38,905 bases of DNA from an uncultured Blautia sp. (lineage in GTDB: Bacteria > Bacillota > Clostridia > Lachnospirales > Lachnospiraceae): assembly GCF_937880195.1 (NCBI RefSeq), contig NZ_CALFLA010000108.1:1-38905 (forward strand), in the 5' to 3' direction. Within the stretch, counting starts at the first letter, position 1, and the number at the start of each line of letters is the position of its first letter. Below, one piece after another: positions 23,217 through 32,300 of the stretch. The position numbers and the translations under genes were made by a program. Below the pieces are notes generated by a model that made no database searches, had not been told where the DNA came from, and saw only the letters and a program-made list of their open reading frames with translations.

Positions 23217-24101
23217 ATGACAATCCGACATTTACAGATTTTTACAACCGTCGCTGACGCAGGAAGTATGAGCAAAGCCGCAAAGCTCCTTCATATTTCC
23301 CAGCCGGGTATCAGTCAGGCGGTATCAGAACTGGAACGCTATTATGGAGTAAGACTGTTTGAGCGCCTTTCCCAAAAACTGTTCCTTACAAAAGAAGGAG
23401 AGCTCCTTCTTTCTTTTTCCCGGCATATTCTGGATTCCTTTGACAAAATGGAGGAAGCCATGCAGAATGCTTCCCGCAAGACCAGACTGCACATAGGCTG
23501 CAGTGTTTCTATTGGTACCTGCCTAATCAACGAGCTTCTTGACGAAGCAGAAAAAAGGCTTCCCAATTGTGATTTTCAAATCACTGTCACAAACTCCACA
23601 CAAATCGAACAGGCTATTCTGGACAGTCAGGTAGATGTGGGAATTGTAGAAGGCACAGTTAAAAATGAAAACCTGATCATTCTTCCCATGTGCGAAGACG
23701 AGCTGGTAATGGTCTGCAGCAGGAAACATCCTCTTGCCCGGCACGATTCCATTACTCTTTCCATGCTTCAGGGTCAGAATTATGTAAGCCGTGAAAGCGG
23801 CAGCACAGACCGCAATCAATTCGAACAGCTTCTGGACGAACAGGATATTCGATTAAACCGGACATTTCGCAGCACAAGCACCGATGCCATTAAAAATGCA
23901 GTTCTCTGCGGAAGAGGGATTGCAGTTTTTTCTAAAAGAATGATAGAAAAAGATGTGGAAGATGGTTCTCTCGTGATTCTTCCACTTGAAAATGTTCGTG
24001 TAACACGCAATTTTCATCTTATCCTTCATAAAAACAAATATATTTCTTCTGAAATTCAAACAATAAAAGATATCTGCATAGAATATGGGCGCATTCATTA
24101 A
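23217..24101 (+). CDS. LysR-family transcriptional regulator
   Basis: 294-residue LysR regulator of normal length. The winged helix is at 1-60 (HLQIFTTVADAGSMSKAAKLLHISQPGISQAVSELERYYGVRLFER), then a linker helix and a periplasmic-binding-protein-like effector domain from about 88. AAAGGAG precedes the ATG at 23217. The gene is in line behind the two CHR subunits rather than divergent from them, which is uncommon for LysR genes. It probably controls its own operon, with the palindromes at 21924-21950 as a candidate site. The effector is unknown. Confidence 0.9.
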   Translation: MTIRHLQIFTTVADAGSMSKAAKLLHISQPGISQAVSELERYYGVRLFERLSQKLFLTKEGELLLSFSRHILDSFDKMEEAMQNASRKTRLHIGCSVSIGTCLINELLDEAEKRLPNCDFQITVTNSTQIEQAILDSQVDVGIVEGTVKNENLIILPMCEDELVMVCSRKHPLARHDSITLSMLQGQNYVSRESGSTDRNQFEQLLDEQDIRLNRTFRSTSTDAIKNAVLCGRGIAVFSKRMIEKDVEDGSLVILPLENVRVTRNFHLILHKNKYISSEIQTIKDICIEYGRIH

Positions 24102-24111
24102 TGCGCCCATA
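24084..24111. terminator. Convergent-gene hairpin between lysR and accDA
   Basis: TATGGGCGCATT at 24084-24095 pairs with AATGCGCCCATA at 24100-24111 around a CATT loop. The stem contains the lysR stop codon and ends just before the accDA stop. U tracts are weak on both strands, so its strength as a terminator is uncertain. Confidence 0.5.
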
Positions 24112-24113
24112 AA

Positions 24114-25832
24114 TCAAAATTTTCGGAACCTTTTATATCTTTTTTCTAAAAGCTCCTCTTCTGTATAATTTTTATAAATTTCTAAAAATGATGCAATCTC
24201 TTTGTCCAGAACCTCTGTTACCTGCACCAAAGTTTCTTCATTTAATGAGATAGGCTCAGGAATCACCTCTTCAATAATTTCCTGACGGTAAAGATCTGCC
24301 GCAGTCATTTTCATCACCTCGGCCGCTTCTTTTGCCTTACTGCTGTCTTTCCACAAAATACTGGAAAATCCCTCTGGGGAAAGAATGGAATACACAGCGT
24401 TTTCCAACATCCAAACCTGATCTCCAGCAGCAAGAGCAAGGGCTCCGCCGCTTCCCCCTTCTCCTGTTACTATCGTAAGAACAGGAACTGTAAGCCCTGC
24501 CATTTCCATAAGATTTTCAGCTATAGCAGCGCCCTGACCTCTTTCTTCTGCCTCTATTCCACAAAAAGCTCCCGGCGTATCCACAAAGCAGATAACCGGA
24601 CGATGGAATTTTTCTGCCTGCTTCATCAGGCGAAGGGCTTTACGATAGCCTTCCGGCATAGGCATTCCAAAATTTCTGTATATATTTTCTTTTGTTCCAT
24701 TGCCTTTTTCCTGAGCGATCACTGTTACTGGAATCCCATGAAAAGCAGCAACTCCTCCGATCACAGCCGGATCATCACCATACTTTCTGTCTCCATGAAA
24801 TTCTATGAAATCCGTAAAAAGCTCTCTTATATAAGCGCTGCCTGAAGGACGGTCTGCTTTTCTGGAAATCTGGACTCGTTCCCAGGCAGTAAGATCAGAC
24901 TGTAAACCTTTCTTTAGCTTTTCTCCACATGATTTCTCTGTTTCTTCATTTTTTTCCACATAATAAAGCGGATTTTTTTCATGAAGTTTCAAAATTCTTG
25001 TAAGAGTATGTTTTAAATCTTCACGTTCTACAATTTCATCCACAAATCCATGTTCCAGAAGAAATTCCGCTCTCTGGAAGCCTTTTGGAAGTTTCTGCCT
25101 GATGGTCTGCTCAATTACCCTCGGGCCTGCAAAACCGATCAGCGCTCCCGGTTCCGCAAGAATTACATCTCCCAACATTGCAAAGCTTGCAGTCACGCCT
25201 CCTGTTGTAGGCTCTGTAAGCACTGAAATATAAAGAAGTCCCGCATCACTGTGGCGTTTCAGAGCCGCAGCTGTTTTTGCCATCTGCATCAGGGAGGTAA
25301 TCCCTTCCTGCATTCTGGCTCCCCCGGAACAGGCAAAGAGAATTACCGGAAGTTTTTCCTCCACAGCCCGTTCCACGGCTCTTGTGATTTTTTCTCCTAC
25401 GGCCCAGCCCATACTTGCCATTAAAAATCTGCCATCGCAGACACCGATAACTGTCTCACATCCGTTGATCCGGCATTTTCCTGTAACAACTGCCTCCCGG
25501 AGCAAGGTTTTTCCCTGAGCCTGCGTAAGCTTTTCCGGATATCCGCGGTACTCCATAGGATTTTCTCCCACCAGAGATTCATCCCACTCCTGAAAGCTTC
25601 CCTCATCTGCCACCATCTGAATCCTGCGGTAAGCATGTATACGAAAATATCCGCCGCATTTTGGGCAGATATAATTGCCTTCTTTTACATCTTCTGCAAT
25701 AATCGCAGCGCCGCATTTATTGCATTTTCGAAGAAGTCCTTTAGGAACCTCCGGTTTTTTTGCTCTTATACGTCTGGTTCCCTGCTCCTTTTCTGAAGTT
25801 TTTGTTTTTTTGAACATATTCTCCAGCTTCAT
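24114..25832 (-). CDS. accDA: Fused acetyl-CoA carboxylase carboxyltransferase, beta plus alpha (AccD-AccA)
   Basis: 572 residues joining the two carboxyltransferase subunits that most bacteria encode separately. The first half (about 1-290) is AccD-like: a four-Cys zinc ribbon (CNKCG near 37, CPKCG near 56), CSGGARMQEG near 168, and TTGGVTASFAMLGD. The second half (about 315-572) is AccA-like: ELFTDFIEFHGDRKYGDDPAVIGG, PMPEGYRKALRLM, CFVDTPGAFCG, GEGGSGGALALA. It transfers the carboxyl group from carboxybiotin to acetyl-CoA to form malonyl-CoA. It ends the fatty-acid operon and its ATG overlaps the accC stop by four bases. No frameshift or internal stop is present, so the fusion is genuine. 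Confidence 0.94.
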   Translation of the reverse strand: MKLENMFKKTKTSEKEQGTRRIRAKKPEVPKGLLRKCNKCGAAIIAEDVKEGNYICPKCGGYFRIHAYRRIQMVADEGSFQEWDESLVGENPMEYRGYPEKLTQAQGKTLLREAVVTGKCRINGCETVIGVCDGRFLMASMGWAVGEKITRAVERAVEEKLPVILFACSGGARMQEGITSLMQMAKTAAALKRHSDAGLLYISVLTEPTTGGVTASFAMLGDVILAEPGALIGFAGPRVIEQTIRQKLPKGFQRAEFLLEHGFVDEIVEREDLKHTLTRILKLHEKNPLYYVEKNEETEKSCGEKLKKGLQSDLTAWERVQISRKADRPSGSAYIRELFTDFIEFHGDRKYGDDPAVIGGVAAFHGIPVTVIAQEKGNGTKENIYRNFGMPMPEGYRKALRLMKQAEKFHRPVICFVDTPGAFCGIEAEERGQGAAIAENLMEMAGLTVPVLTIVTGEGGSGGALALAAGDQVWMLENAVYSILSPEGFSSILWKDSSKAKEAAEVMKMTAADLYRQEIIEEVIPEPISLNEETLVQVTEVLDKEIASFLEIYKNYTEEELLEKRYKRFRKF

Positions 25833-27184
25833 GATCTATTACCTGCGCCTTCCATCCGTTCAATAAATCCCACATCCGTATTTCCTGCCAAAAAATCCGG
25901 GTGGTTCAGTATCTCATATTGATAATCTATATTGGTATCAATGCCTTCTATGATCATTTCTCCAAGAGCAGTCTGCATTTTACGCACTGCTTCGTCACGA
26001 TTTCTGGCCCAGACGATCAGCTTGGCGATCATAGAATCGTAATATGGTTGCACTGTATATCCGCTGTATACTGCAGAATCAATACGAACCCCCTTCCCTC
26101 CTGGGAAGTACATGTCTGTGATAGTTCCCGGAGAGGGACGAAATCCTTTTGCAGGATTCTCTGCATTGATCCGGCACTCAATAGCATGTCCGGACAAATG
26201 AACATCCTTCTGTTTGATGGAAAGAGGAATTCCTGATGCAATTCGGATCTGTTCTTTTACAAGATCTACTCCTGTTACCCACTCTGTTACAGGATGCTCT
26301 ACCTGGATTCTGGTATTCATTTCCATAAAATAAAAGCTGCCGTTGCTGTCAAGGAGAAATTCTATGGTTCCTGCATTTACATATCCGCAGGCTTTTGCCG
26401 CCTTTACTGCAGCCTCACCCATCTTTTTTCGAAGTTTCTCAGGAATTGCCACACTGGGAGATTCTTCTATCATTTTCTGATGATTTCTCTGTACGGAACA
26501 GTCTCTTTCTCCCAGATGTATCACATTTCCCTTCTGATCCGCAAGAATCTGAAACTCTATATGCCTTGGATTCTGCACAAAATGTTCCACATACATAGTG
26601 TTGTCTCCAAAAGCCATCTGCGCTTCCTTCTGAGCCGTACGAAAACTTTCCGCAAATTCAGCCTCATTAGCTGCTGTACGCATTCCTTTTCCGCCGCCCC
26701 CAAGGGCTGCTTTGATGATCACAGGATAACCGATTTTCTGCGCTTCTTCCTTTCCTGCTTCCACTGTATATACAGCTCTTTTACTTCCAGGAATCACAGG
26801 AACCCCGGCTCCAGCCATTGTGTTCTTGGCAGCCTGTTTGTTTCCAAGACTTGCGATCACATGAGAAGGAGGTCCGATAAAAGTGATATTGCACTGCTCA
26901 CACAGCTCGGCAAATCTGCTGTTTTCTGACAAAAAGCCAAATCCCGGATGAATGGCGTCCGCGCCGGATACAATGGTTGCGCTTATGATGTTTTCCATAC
27001 TGAGGTAACTCAAAGAAGAAGCGGCAGGTCCGATGCAGATTGCCTGGTCTGCCAACTGTGTATGAAGAGCTTCTTTATCCGCCTCTGAATAAACTGCTAC
27101 TGTCTCAATTCCCATTTCCCTGCAGGCGCGGATGATCCGCACTGCAATTTCGCCTCTGTTTGCGATCAGCACTTTTTTTATCAT
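25829..27184 (-). CDS. accC: Acetyl-CoA carboxylase, biotin carboxylase subunit
   Basis: 451-residue ATP-grasp enzyme that carboxylates biotin on AccB using ATP and bicarbonate. The N-terminal pre-ATP-grasp domain starts MIKKVLIANRGEIAVRIIRACREMGI. The glycine-rich ATP loop is ALGGGGKGMR near 159-168. MEMNTRIQVEHPVTE near 290-304 carries catalytic residues, and the C-terminal domain has IECRINAENP. The length is normal. It is eight bases from fabZ and overlaps accDA, consistent with tight coupling of the complex. Confidence 0.96.
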   Translation of the reverse strand: MIKKVLIANRGEIAVRIIRACREMGIETVAVYSEADKEALHTQLADQAICIGPAASSLSYLSMENIISATIVSGADAIHPGFGFLSENSRFAELCEQCNITFIGPPSHVIASLGNKQAAKNTMAGAGVPVIPGSKRAVYTVEAGKEEAQKIGYPVIIKAALGGGGKGMRTAANEAEFAESFRTAQKEAQMAFGDNTMYVEHFVQNPRHIEFQILADQKGNVIHLGERDCSVQRNHQKMIEESPSVAIPEKLRKKMGEAAVKAAKACGYVNAGTIEFLLDSNGSFYFMEMNTRIQVEHPVTEWVTGVDLVKEQIRIASGIPLSIKQKDVHLSGHAIECRINAENPAKGFRPSPGTITDMYFPGGKGVRIDSAVYSGYTVQPYYDSMIAKLIVWARNRDEAVRKMQTALGEMIIEGIDTNIDYQYEILNHPDFLAGNTDVGFIERMEGAGNRS

Positions 27185-27192
27185 TTTCTCAC

Positions 27193-27621
27193 CTATCCAA
27201 TCATAAAGGTCAGTTCTGCCTCAGCTACCACCTTGCCGTCCACGCTTGCTGTGGCATGGCCGATTCCTACCGGACCTTTACACTTTACCAGTTTTGTCTC
27301 CAGTCTCACCTTATCTCCAGGCGATACCTTCCCGCGGAACCGGCAGTTTTTGATCCCGCCAAAATATGCGGTTTTTCCCTTGTTTTCCTCTTTGCTTAAA
27401 ATCGCCACTGCTCCGGTCTGGGCAAGGGCTTCTATAGTAAGAACTCCCGGCATTACCGGCTCCTGTGGAAAATGTCCACGGAAAAAGTCCTCTCTGAATG
27501 TGACACATTTATATCCTACTGCAAATTCTCCCGGCTCATAATCCTCAATATAATCAATCAGAAGAAATGGATGCCTATGGGGAAGGATTGCTTCTATTTC
27601 TTTAATTCCCAAACGTTTCAT
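27193..27621 (-). CDS. fabZ: 3-hydroxyacyl-ACP dehydratase FabZ
   Basis: 142-residue hot-dog-fold dehydratase that converts 3-hydroxyacyl-ACP to trans-2-enoyl-ACP. PHRHPFLLID near 14-23 and RGHFPQEPVMPGVLTIEALAQ near 48-68 contain the catalytic His50 and Glu64. The length is typical. No FabA-type gene is in the window. It is placed between accB and accC, as in the streptococcal fab cluster. Confidence 0.95.
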   Translation of the reverse strand: MKRLGIKEIEAILPHRHPFLLIDYIEDYEPGEFAVGYKCVTFREDFFRGHFPQEPVMPGVLTIEALAQTGAVAILSKEENKGKTAYFGGIKNCRFRGKVSPGDKVRLETKLVKCKGPVGIGHATASVDGKVVAEAELTFMIG

Positions 27622-27634
27622 ATTTTACCTCTGT

Positions 27635-28072
27635 TTATTTAATCCGAAATAAGGGCTGTCCGAACTCAACCATCTGGCCGTTTTCTACCAAAATTTCCGC
27701 CACTGTACCCTCAAATTCGCTTTCGATCTCATTCATCAGCTTCATGGCCTCCACAATACCAAGTGTCTGACCTTTTTTTACTTCGCTTCCCTCTGTTACA
27801 AATGGAGCCGCATCCTCTGCAGGCGCTGCATAAAAGGTTCCCACCAAAGGAGATTTTATGATATTTCCCTGAACGTCTTTTGTTTCGTTCTGTTTTGGGA
27901 CACTTTTTTCTTCAGCAGCATTTTCCCTGGCAACTACTTGTACCGGGGATTCTGCCAAAACCGGAGCTTCTTTTACAAAGCGAAGATTTGTACCGTTTTC
28001 TTCATAAAAAAACTCTGTAAGTTCTGAATCAGATACCGCTTTTATTAATGTAAGTAGATTTTCGAATTCCAT
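27635..28072 (-). CDS. accB: Biotin carboxyl carrier protein of acetyl-CoA carboxylase
   Basis: 145 residues. The C-terminal biotinyl domain (about 70-145) has the motif EAMKLMNE with the biotin-accepting Lys111, and the thumb-type segment PLVGTFYAAPAEDAAPF. A variable, charged linker (about 38-68, rich in Pro, Ala, Glu and Lys) separates it from the N-terminal assembly region. It sits 21 bases after fabF and 13 bases before fabZ. Confidence 0.95.
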   Translation of the reverse strand: MEFENLLTLIKAVSDSELTEFFYEENGTNLRFVKEAPVLAESPVQVVARENAAEEKSVPKQNETKDVQGNIIKSPLVGTFYAAPAEDAAPFVTEGSEVKKGQTLGIVEAMKLMNEIESEFEGTVAEILVENGQMVEFGQPLFRIK

Positions 28073-28093
28073 TATCTGTGTTCCTCATTTCCA

Positions 28094-29332
28094 CTATTCA
28101 TATTTTTTCAGGAGAAGAGTAGCATTATGCCCTCCAAATCCAAGAGAATTACTCATAGCGTACCTGATCTCTTTTTTCATCGGCGCGCCGATCACATAAT
28201 TCAGATCGCATCCTTCGTCCGGCTCCTCAGTTCCCACAGTCTGATGAACAAACCCTTCCTGAAGAGATTTTATACAAGTAATAAATTCCACTGCTCCAGC
28301 TGCTCCAAGAAGATGCCCAATCATGGATTTTGTAGAATTTACTGCAAGATTTTTTGCCGCTGGACCAAAAGCCTTATGAATAGCTCTTGTCTCAAAAAGA
28401 TCGTTATGATGTGTACTTGTTCCATGAGCGTTAAGATATTCTACTTCCTCAGGCCAAACACCTGCCTCCTCCATGGCAAGAGTCATAGCCATTGCAGCGC
28501 CGCTTCCATCCTCTGCAGGAGATGTGATATGGTATGCGTCTGCTGTTGCTCCATATCCTGTAAGCTCTGCATAAATTCTGGCTCCTCTTGCTTTTGCATG
28601 TTCCAGTTCCTCTAAAACTACGACTCCGGCACCTTCGCCAAGCACAAATCCGCTTCTGTTTTTATCAAAAGGAATGGACGCTTTCTTTGGATCCTCTGCG
28701 CCTGTAAGAGCTGTCAGTGCGTCAAACCCTGCCACTCCTGTAGGACAAATACAGCTCTCTGCGCCGCCTGCCACCATAATTTCAGCATCTCCGTACTGGA
28801 TCGCCCGAAAAGCGTCTCCAATGCTGTGGGTTCCTGAAGCGCAGGCAGTCACCACATCCGTACATTTTCCTCTAAGTCCAAGCTGGATAGAAACGTTTCC
28901 TGACGCCATGTTGGATATCATCATAGGAACCATAAGAGGCGGCACACGAGTAGGCCCTTTTGTCAAAATTTTCTCATAACAGATTTCCACCTGGCGAAGA
29001 TCGCCTACACCAGAGCCTATGATCACACCTGCCCGAAAAGGGTCTTCCTTTTCCATACAAAGGCCGGAGTCCTTAAATGCCTCTTCTGCTGCCACAACTG
29101 CATATTGAGAAAAAAGAGCCATACGTCTTGCCTGTCTTGCATCCATACATGTTTTCGGATCAAAATCTTTTACCTCTGCTGCAAGCTTTGCCTTATAGCC
29201 CTCTGCATCAAACCGGGTGATCGGCCCGATTCCTACCCGGCCTTCCTGTATTCCTTCCCAAAATTCTTCCACACTATTTCCAATGGGAGTTACTGCTCCT
29301 ATTCCGGTAACAACTACTCTGCGTTTACTCAT
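28094..29332 (-). CDS. fabF: Beta-ketoacyl-ACP synthase II
   Basis: 412-residue condensing enzyme that extends acyl-ACP with malonyl-ACP. The catalytic triad is visible: Cys164 in VTACASGTHS, a His in NAHGTSTHHND near 303, and a His in KSMIGHLLGAAGAVE near 340. The N-terminal RRVVVTGIGAVTPIG is canonical. It is the only FabB/FabF-type gene in the operon, so it may serve both saturated and unsaturated chains. Its ATG overlaps the fabG stop by four bases. Confidence 0.96.
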   Translation of the reverse strand: MSKRRVVVTGIGAVTPIGNSVEEFWEGIQEGRVGIGPITRFDAEGYKAKLAAEVKDFDPKTCMDARQARRMALFSQYAVVAAEEAFKDSGLCMEKEDPFRAGVIIGSGVGDLRQVEICYEKILTKGPTRVPPLMVPMMISNMASGNVSIQLGLRGKCTDVVTACASGTHSIGDAFRAIQYGDAEIMVAGGAESCICPTGVAGFDALTALTGAEDPKKASIPFDKNRSGFVLGEGAGVVVLEELEHAKARGARIYAELTGYGATADAYHITSPAEDGSGAAMAMTLAMEEAGVWPEEVEYLNAHGTSTHHNDLFETRAIHKAFGPAAKNLAVNSTKSMIGHLLGAAGAVEFITCIKSLQEGFVHQTVGTEEPDEGCDLNYVIGAPMKKEIRYAMSNSLGFGGHNATLLLKKYE

Positions 29333-30081
29333 ATTACCATTCCTCCATCAACCTGAATGACCTGTCCCGTAATATAGGCAGCATCCTCTGATACAAGAAA
29401 GGACACAGTCTTAGCAACGTCCTCTGGTTTTCCAAAATAACCCAATGGGATCTGGGATACCGAAGCCTCCTTAACAGCATCCGAAAGAACTGCCGTCATC
29501 TCTGTTTCAATAAATCCCGGAGCAACTGCATTCACTGTGATCCCACGGGACGCCAGCTCTCTGGCTGCAGTTTTTGTAAGTCCGATCACGCCAGCCTTTG
29601 ATGCTGCATAATTGGCCTGTCCTGCGTTTCCTGCAATCCCCACTACAGAAGCAAGGCTGACGATTCTGCCGCTTCTCTGCCTCAGCATCTGCCTGGACAC
29701 AAAACGCATCATATTAAAACAGCCTTTCAGATTTACAGCGATCACCTGGTCAAAATCCTCCTCTTTCATTCCCATGAGAAGTCCATCCTTTGTGATTCCT
29801 GCATTATTGACAAGGATATCGATTGCGCCATATTCCTTCACAATGTTCCGCACTGCCTGGTCGCAGGCTTTATGATCCGCTACGTTCCACTGAAGAACTA
29901 CAGCCTCGCCGCCCTTTTCCAGAATTTCTTTCTGAACATCCATGGCGCGAGCTTCTGAGCCCTGATAGTTAATAATTACAAAATTTCCCTTTGCCGCTAA
30001 TTCCAGCGCTATGGCTCTTCCAATTCCTCTGGAAGCTCCTGTAACAACAGCAATCTTTTTCTTTGTCTGCTTTTCTTCCAT
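29329..30081 (-). CDS. fabG: 3-oxoacyl-ACP reductase
   Basis: 250-residue short-chain dehydrogenase using NADPH. TGASRGIGRAI near 14-24 binds the cofactor, NNAGIT near 91 is the structural motif, and the catalytic Ser, Tyr and Lys lie in SLASVVGIAGNAGQANYAASK. The C-terminus DGGMVI is typical. GAGAGGA precedes the ATG. It lies 50 bases after fabD and is coupled to fabF. Confidence 0.95.
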   Translation of the reverse strand: MEEKQTKKKIAVVTGASRGIGRAIALELAAKGNFVIINYQGSEARAMDVQKEILEKGGEAVVLQWNVADHKACDQAVRNIVKEYGAIDILVNNAGITKDGLLMGMKEEDFDQVIAVNLKGCFNMMRFVSRQMLRQRSGRIVSLASVVGIAGNAGQANYAASKAGVIGLTKTAARELASRGITVNAVAPGFIETEMTAVLSDAVKEASVSQIPLGYFGKPEDVAKTVSFLVSEDAAYITGQVIQVDGGMVI

Positions 30082-30131
30082 GACCGTTCCTCTCTCATCC
30101 TGTTTCCAACAGATACTTGTACATCTGTTTC

Positions 30132-31064
30132 TTATTTATTTCCCGTCAAAATCTCATTACATACTGCTTCTGCCTCTTCCCAGGTTCCAATGCGGTACAT
30201 CTTTACATTTCTGTCTATTTTTTTCATAAATCCGCTAAGTGTTCTTCCCGGTCCGATCTCCACAAAAGCATCTGCTCCTTCTGCGATCATTGTCCGTATG
30301 CTCTGCTCCCAGCGTACCGAAGAGCTTACCTGTTTTACAAGAAGCTCTTTGATCTTGCTCTGATCTGCCACAACTTCAGCAGTCACATTTGTCACATAAG
30401 GAACCTTAAGACTGCTTAAGGGAACATTCTCCAAAACCTCTGACAGCGCATCGCCTGCCGGCTTCATCATAGGCGAATGAAAAGGACCGCTTACATTTAA
30501 AGGAAGCACTCTTCTGGCTCCTGCTTCTTTAAGTATGCCCTTCGCCTTTTCTACCGCTTCTGCTTCTCCAGTGATCACAATCTGTCCGGGACAGTTATAA
30601 TTGGCAATAAAAACTCCTTCTATCCCTTCCACTGCCTTTTCTACAGAATCGCTGTCCAACCCCAGAACAGCAGCCATCGCCCCTGTTCCTTTTGGCGCTG
30701 CATGCTCCATAAATATTCCTCTGGAACGCACCACACGGACAGCCTCCATATTGCTCATTCCTCCGGCAGCTGCAATAGCACAGTATTCTCCCAAGCTAAG
30801 TCCAGCTGTCATATCCGGGCGAAGGCCTCTTTTTTCCAGTTCTCTTGTAATTGCAAGACAGGCTGTCACCATTGCCGCCTGTGTATATTCTGTTTTATCC
30901 AGAAGATCATTTTCTTCAAAACAAAGTTTTCGGAAATCCAGATCCAGCATTTCTGAAGCTTTATCAAAAATAGCTGCCGCCTCTGGACTGTTTTCATAAA
31001 AATCCTTTGCCATCCCAACTTCCTGGGCTCCCTGTCCAGGATAAAGAAACGCTATTTTACTCAT
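30132..31064 (-). CDS. fabD: Malonyl-CoA-ACP transacylase
   Basis: 310-residue acyltransferase that loads malonyl groups onto ACP. LYPGQGAQEVGMAKD opens the domain, the active-site Ser90 is in GLSLGEY, and the catalytic His is in NVSGPFHSPMM. The start is the ATG at 31064: it overlaps the fabK stop by eight bases (ATGAGTAA), giving the usual N-terminus MSKIAFLYPGQG. An in-frame ATG at 31079 lies inside fabK. Confidence 0.95.
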   Translation of the reverse strand: MSKIAFLYPGQGAQEVGMAKDFYENSPEAAAIFDKASEMLDLDFRKLCFEENDLLDKTEYTQAAMVTACLAITRELEKRGLRPDMTAGLSLGEYCAIAAAGGMSNMEAVRVVRSRGIFMEHAAPKGTGAMAAVLGLDSDSVEKAVEGIEGVFIANYNCPGQIVITGEAEAVEKAKGILKEAGARRVLPLNVSGPFHSPMMKPAGDALSEVLENVPLSSLKVPYVTNVTAEVVADQSKIKELLVKQVSSSVRWEQSIRTMIAEGADAFVEIGPGRTLSGFMKKIDRNVKMYRIGTWEEAEAVCNEILTGNK

Positions 31065-31995
31065 ACAGCTTTGCTCCATTCATGAGATTTTCTGCCTGGG
31101 AGACCATCTGTCTGATCAATTCTTCACAAGACAGGCTTTCTTTTACAAGACCTGCGATCTGTCCTGCCATCAGGCTTCCATTCTTTATATCGCCTTCTAC
31201 TACTGCCTTTCTTAAGCCTCCCAGCGTAAGAGCCTCCAGCTCCTGGAAATCCGCTCCATTCTTTTCAAGCTCCAGATATTTTCTTGCCATATCGTTTCTA
31301 AGCACTCGAATGGGATGTCCTGTAGTCCTGCCTGTAACACGGGTATCAATATCTTTTGCCTTAAGAATACTGTTTTTGTACTGTTCATGGATCACAGATT
31401 CTTTGGATGCTGCAAACACAGTGCCTGCCTGAATGCCTCTGGCTCCCAGCATAAAGGCCGCAGCCATTCCTCTGCCGTCTGCAATCCCCCCGGCTGCAAC
31501 TACCGGGATCTTAACTGCATCTGCAACCTGAGGAACAAGAGCCATGGTAGTCAGTTCCCCAATATGTCCTCCTGCTTCTGTTCCTTCTGCCACCACTGCG
31601 TCAGCGCCGCAGCGCTCCATTCTCTTTGCCAGAGCAGAAGAGGCTACTACAGGAATTACCTTTACTCCTGCATTCTTCCAGTCAGCCATATATTTTTCCG
31701 GGCTTCCCGCTCCTGTTGTAACAACGGAAACCCCTTCTTCTACAATCACCTTTGCTACTTCATCTGCTTCCGGGCTCATCAGCATGATATTCACGCCAAA
31801 AGGCTTATTCGTCAACTCTCTTGCTTTTCTGATCTGTTCTCTGACCCACTGGGCAGGCGCTGCTGCCGCTGCGATCAGTCCCAGGCCTCCGGCATTGGAA
31901 ACTGCTGCCGCCAGACTGGCTTCCGCTACCCAGGCCATACCGCCCTGAATTACGGGATAGGTAATTCCTAATAATTCTGTGATCTCTGTTTTCAT
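31057..31995 (-). CDS. fabK: Enoyl-ACP reductase II, FMN type
   Basis: 312-residue TIM-barrel flavoprotein that reduces trans-2-enoyl-ACP at the end of each elongation cycle. YPVIQGGMAWVAEASLAAAVSNAGGLG near 13-39 and EGTEAGGHIGE near 137-147 are the FabK signatures, the latter with the FMN-site His144, followed by VVAAGGIADGRGMAAAFMLGA. Nitronate monooxygenases share this fold, but the position in the fab operon decides in favour of FabK. FabK is structurally unrelated to FabI and is insensitive to triclosan. Confidence 0.94.
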   Translation of the reverse strand: MKTEITELLGITYPVIQGGMAWVAEASLAAAVSNAGGLGLIAAAAAPAQWVREQIRKARELTNKPFGVNIMLMSPEADEVAKVIVEEGVSVVTTGAGSPEKYMADWKNAGVKVIPVVASSALAKRMERCGADAVVAEGTEAGGHIGELTTMALVPQVADAVKIPVVAAGGIADGRGMAAAFMLGARGIQAGTVFAASKESVIHEQYKNSILKAKDIDTRVTGRTTGHPIRVLRNDMARKYLELEKNGADFQELEALTLGGLRKAVVEGDIKNGSLMAGQIAGLVKESLSCEELIRQMVSQAENLMNGAKLYE

Positions 31996-32036
31996 TTTTT
32001 AACCTCTTCTATAGGATCTGTCTTCTCTCAGGCAGA

Positions 32037-32261
32037 TTATTTGTTTTCCTCCAGATATGCTGCAGCTGCTCCGATGGTAGTGATCTTTTCCAGATCCTCA
32101 CTTGGGATCTCCACTCCAAACTCCTCTTCCAGAGCCATTGCAAGCTCAAAAAGATCAAGGGAATCTGCATGAAGATCTTCTGTAAAAGAAGTTTTCTCTG
32201 TCATTCCCTCTGCTTCTGCTCCTAATGTTTCTGCTGTGATCTCAATGATTTTTTCTAACAT
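32037..32261 (-). CDS. acpP: Acyl carrier protein
   Basis: 74-residue acidic protein with the four-helix ACP fold. The phosphopantetheine attachment site is Ser34 in ADSLDLFEL. It lies between fabH and fabK, each about 40 bases away, so it is translated from the same transcript as the enzymes it serves. AAAGGAG precedes the ATG. Confidence 0.96.
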   Translation of the reverse strand: MLEKIIEITAETLGAEAEGMTEKTSFTEDLHADSLDLFELAMALEEEFGVEIPSEDLEKITTIGAAAAYLEENK

Positions 32262-32300
32262 GATAATTTTCTCCTTTTTCTCTTTTATTTGTATTATTTA

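Noticed and set aside
31315..31971. 218-codon frame antisense to fabK
   Set aside because: It lies within a clear fabK gene and encodes a Cys/His-rich sequence with no domain.
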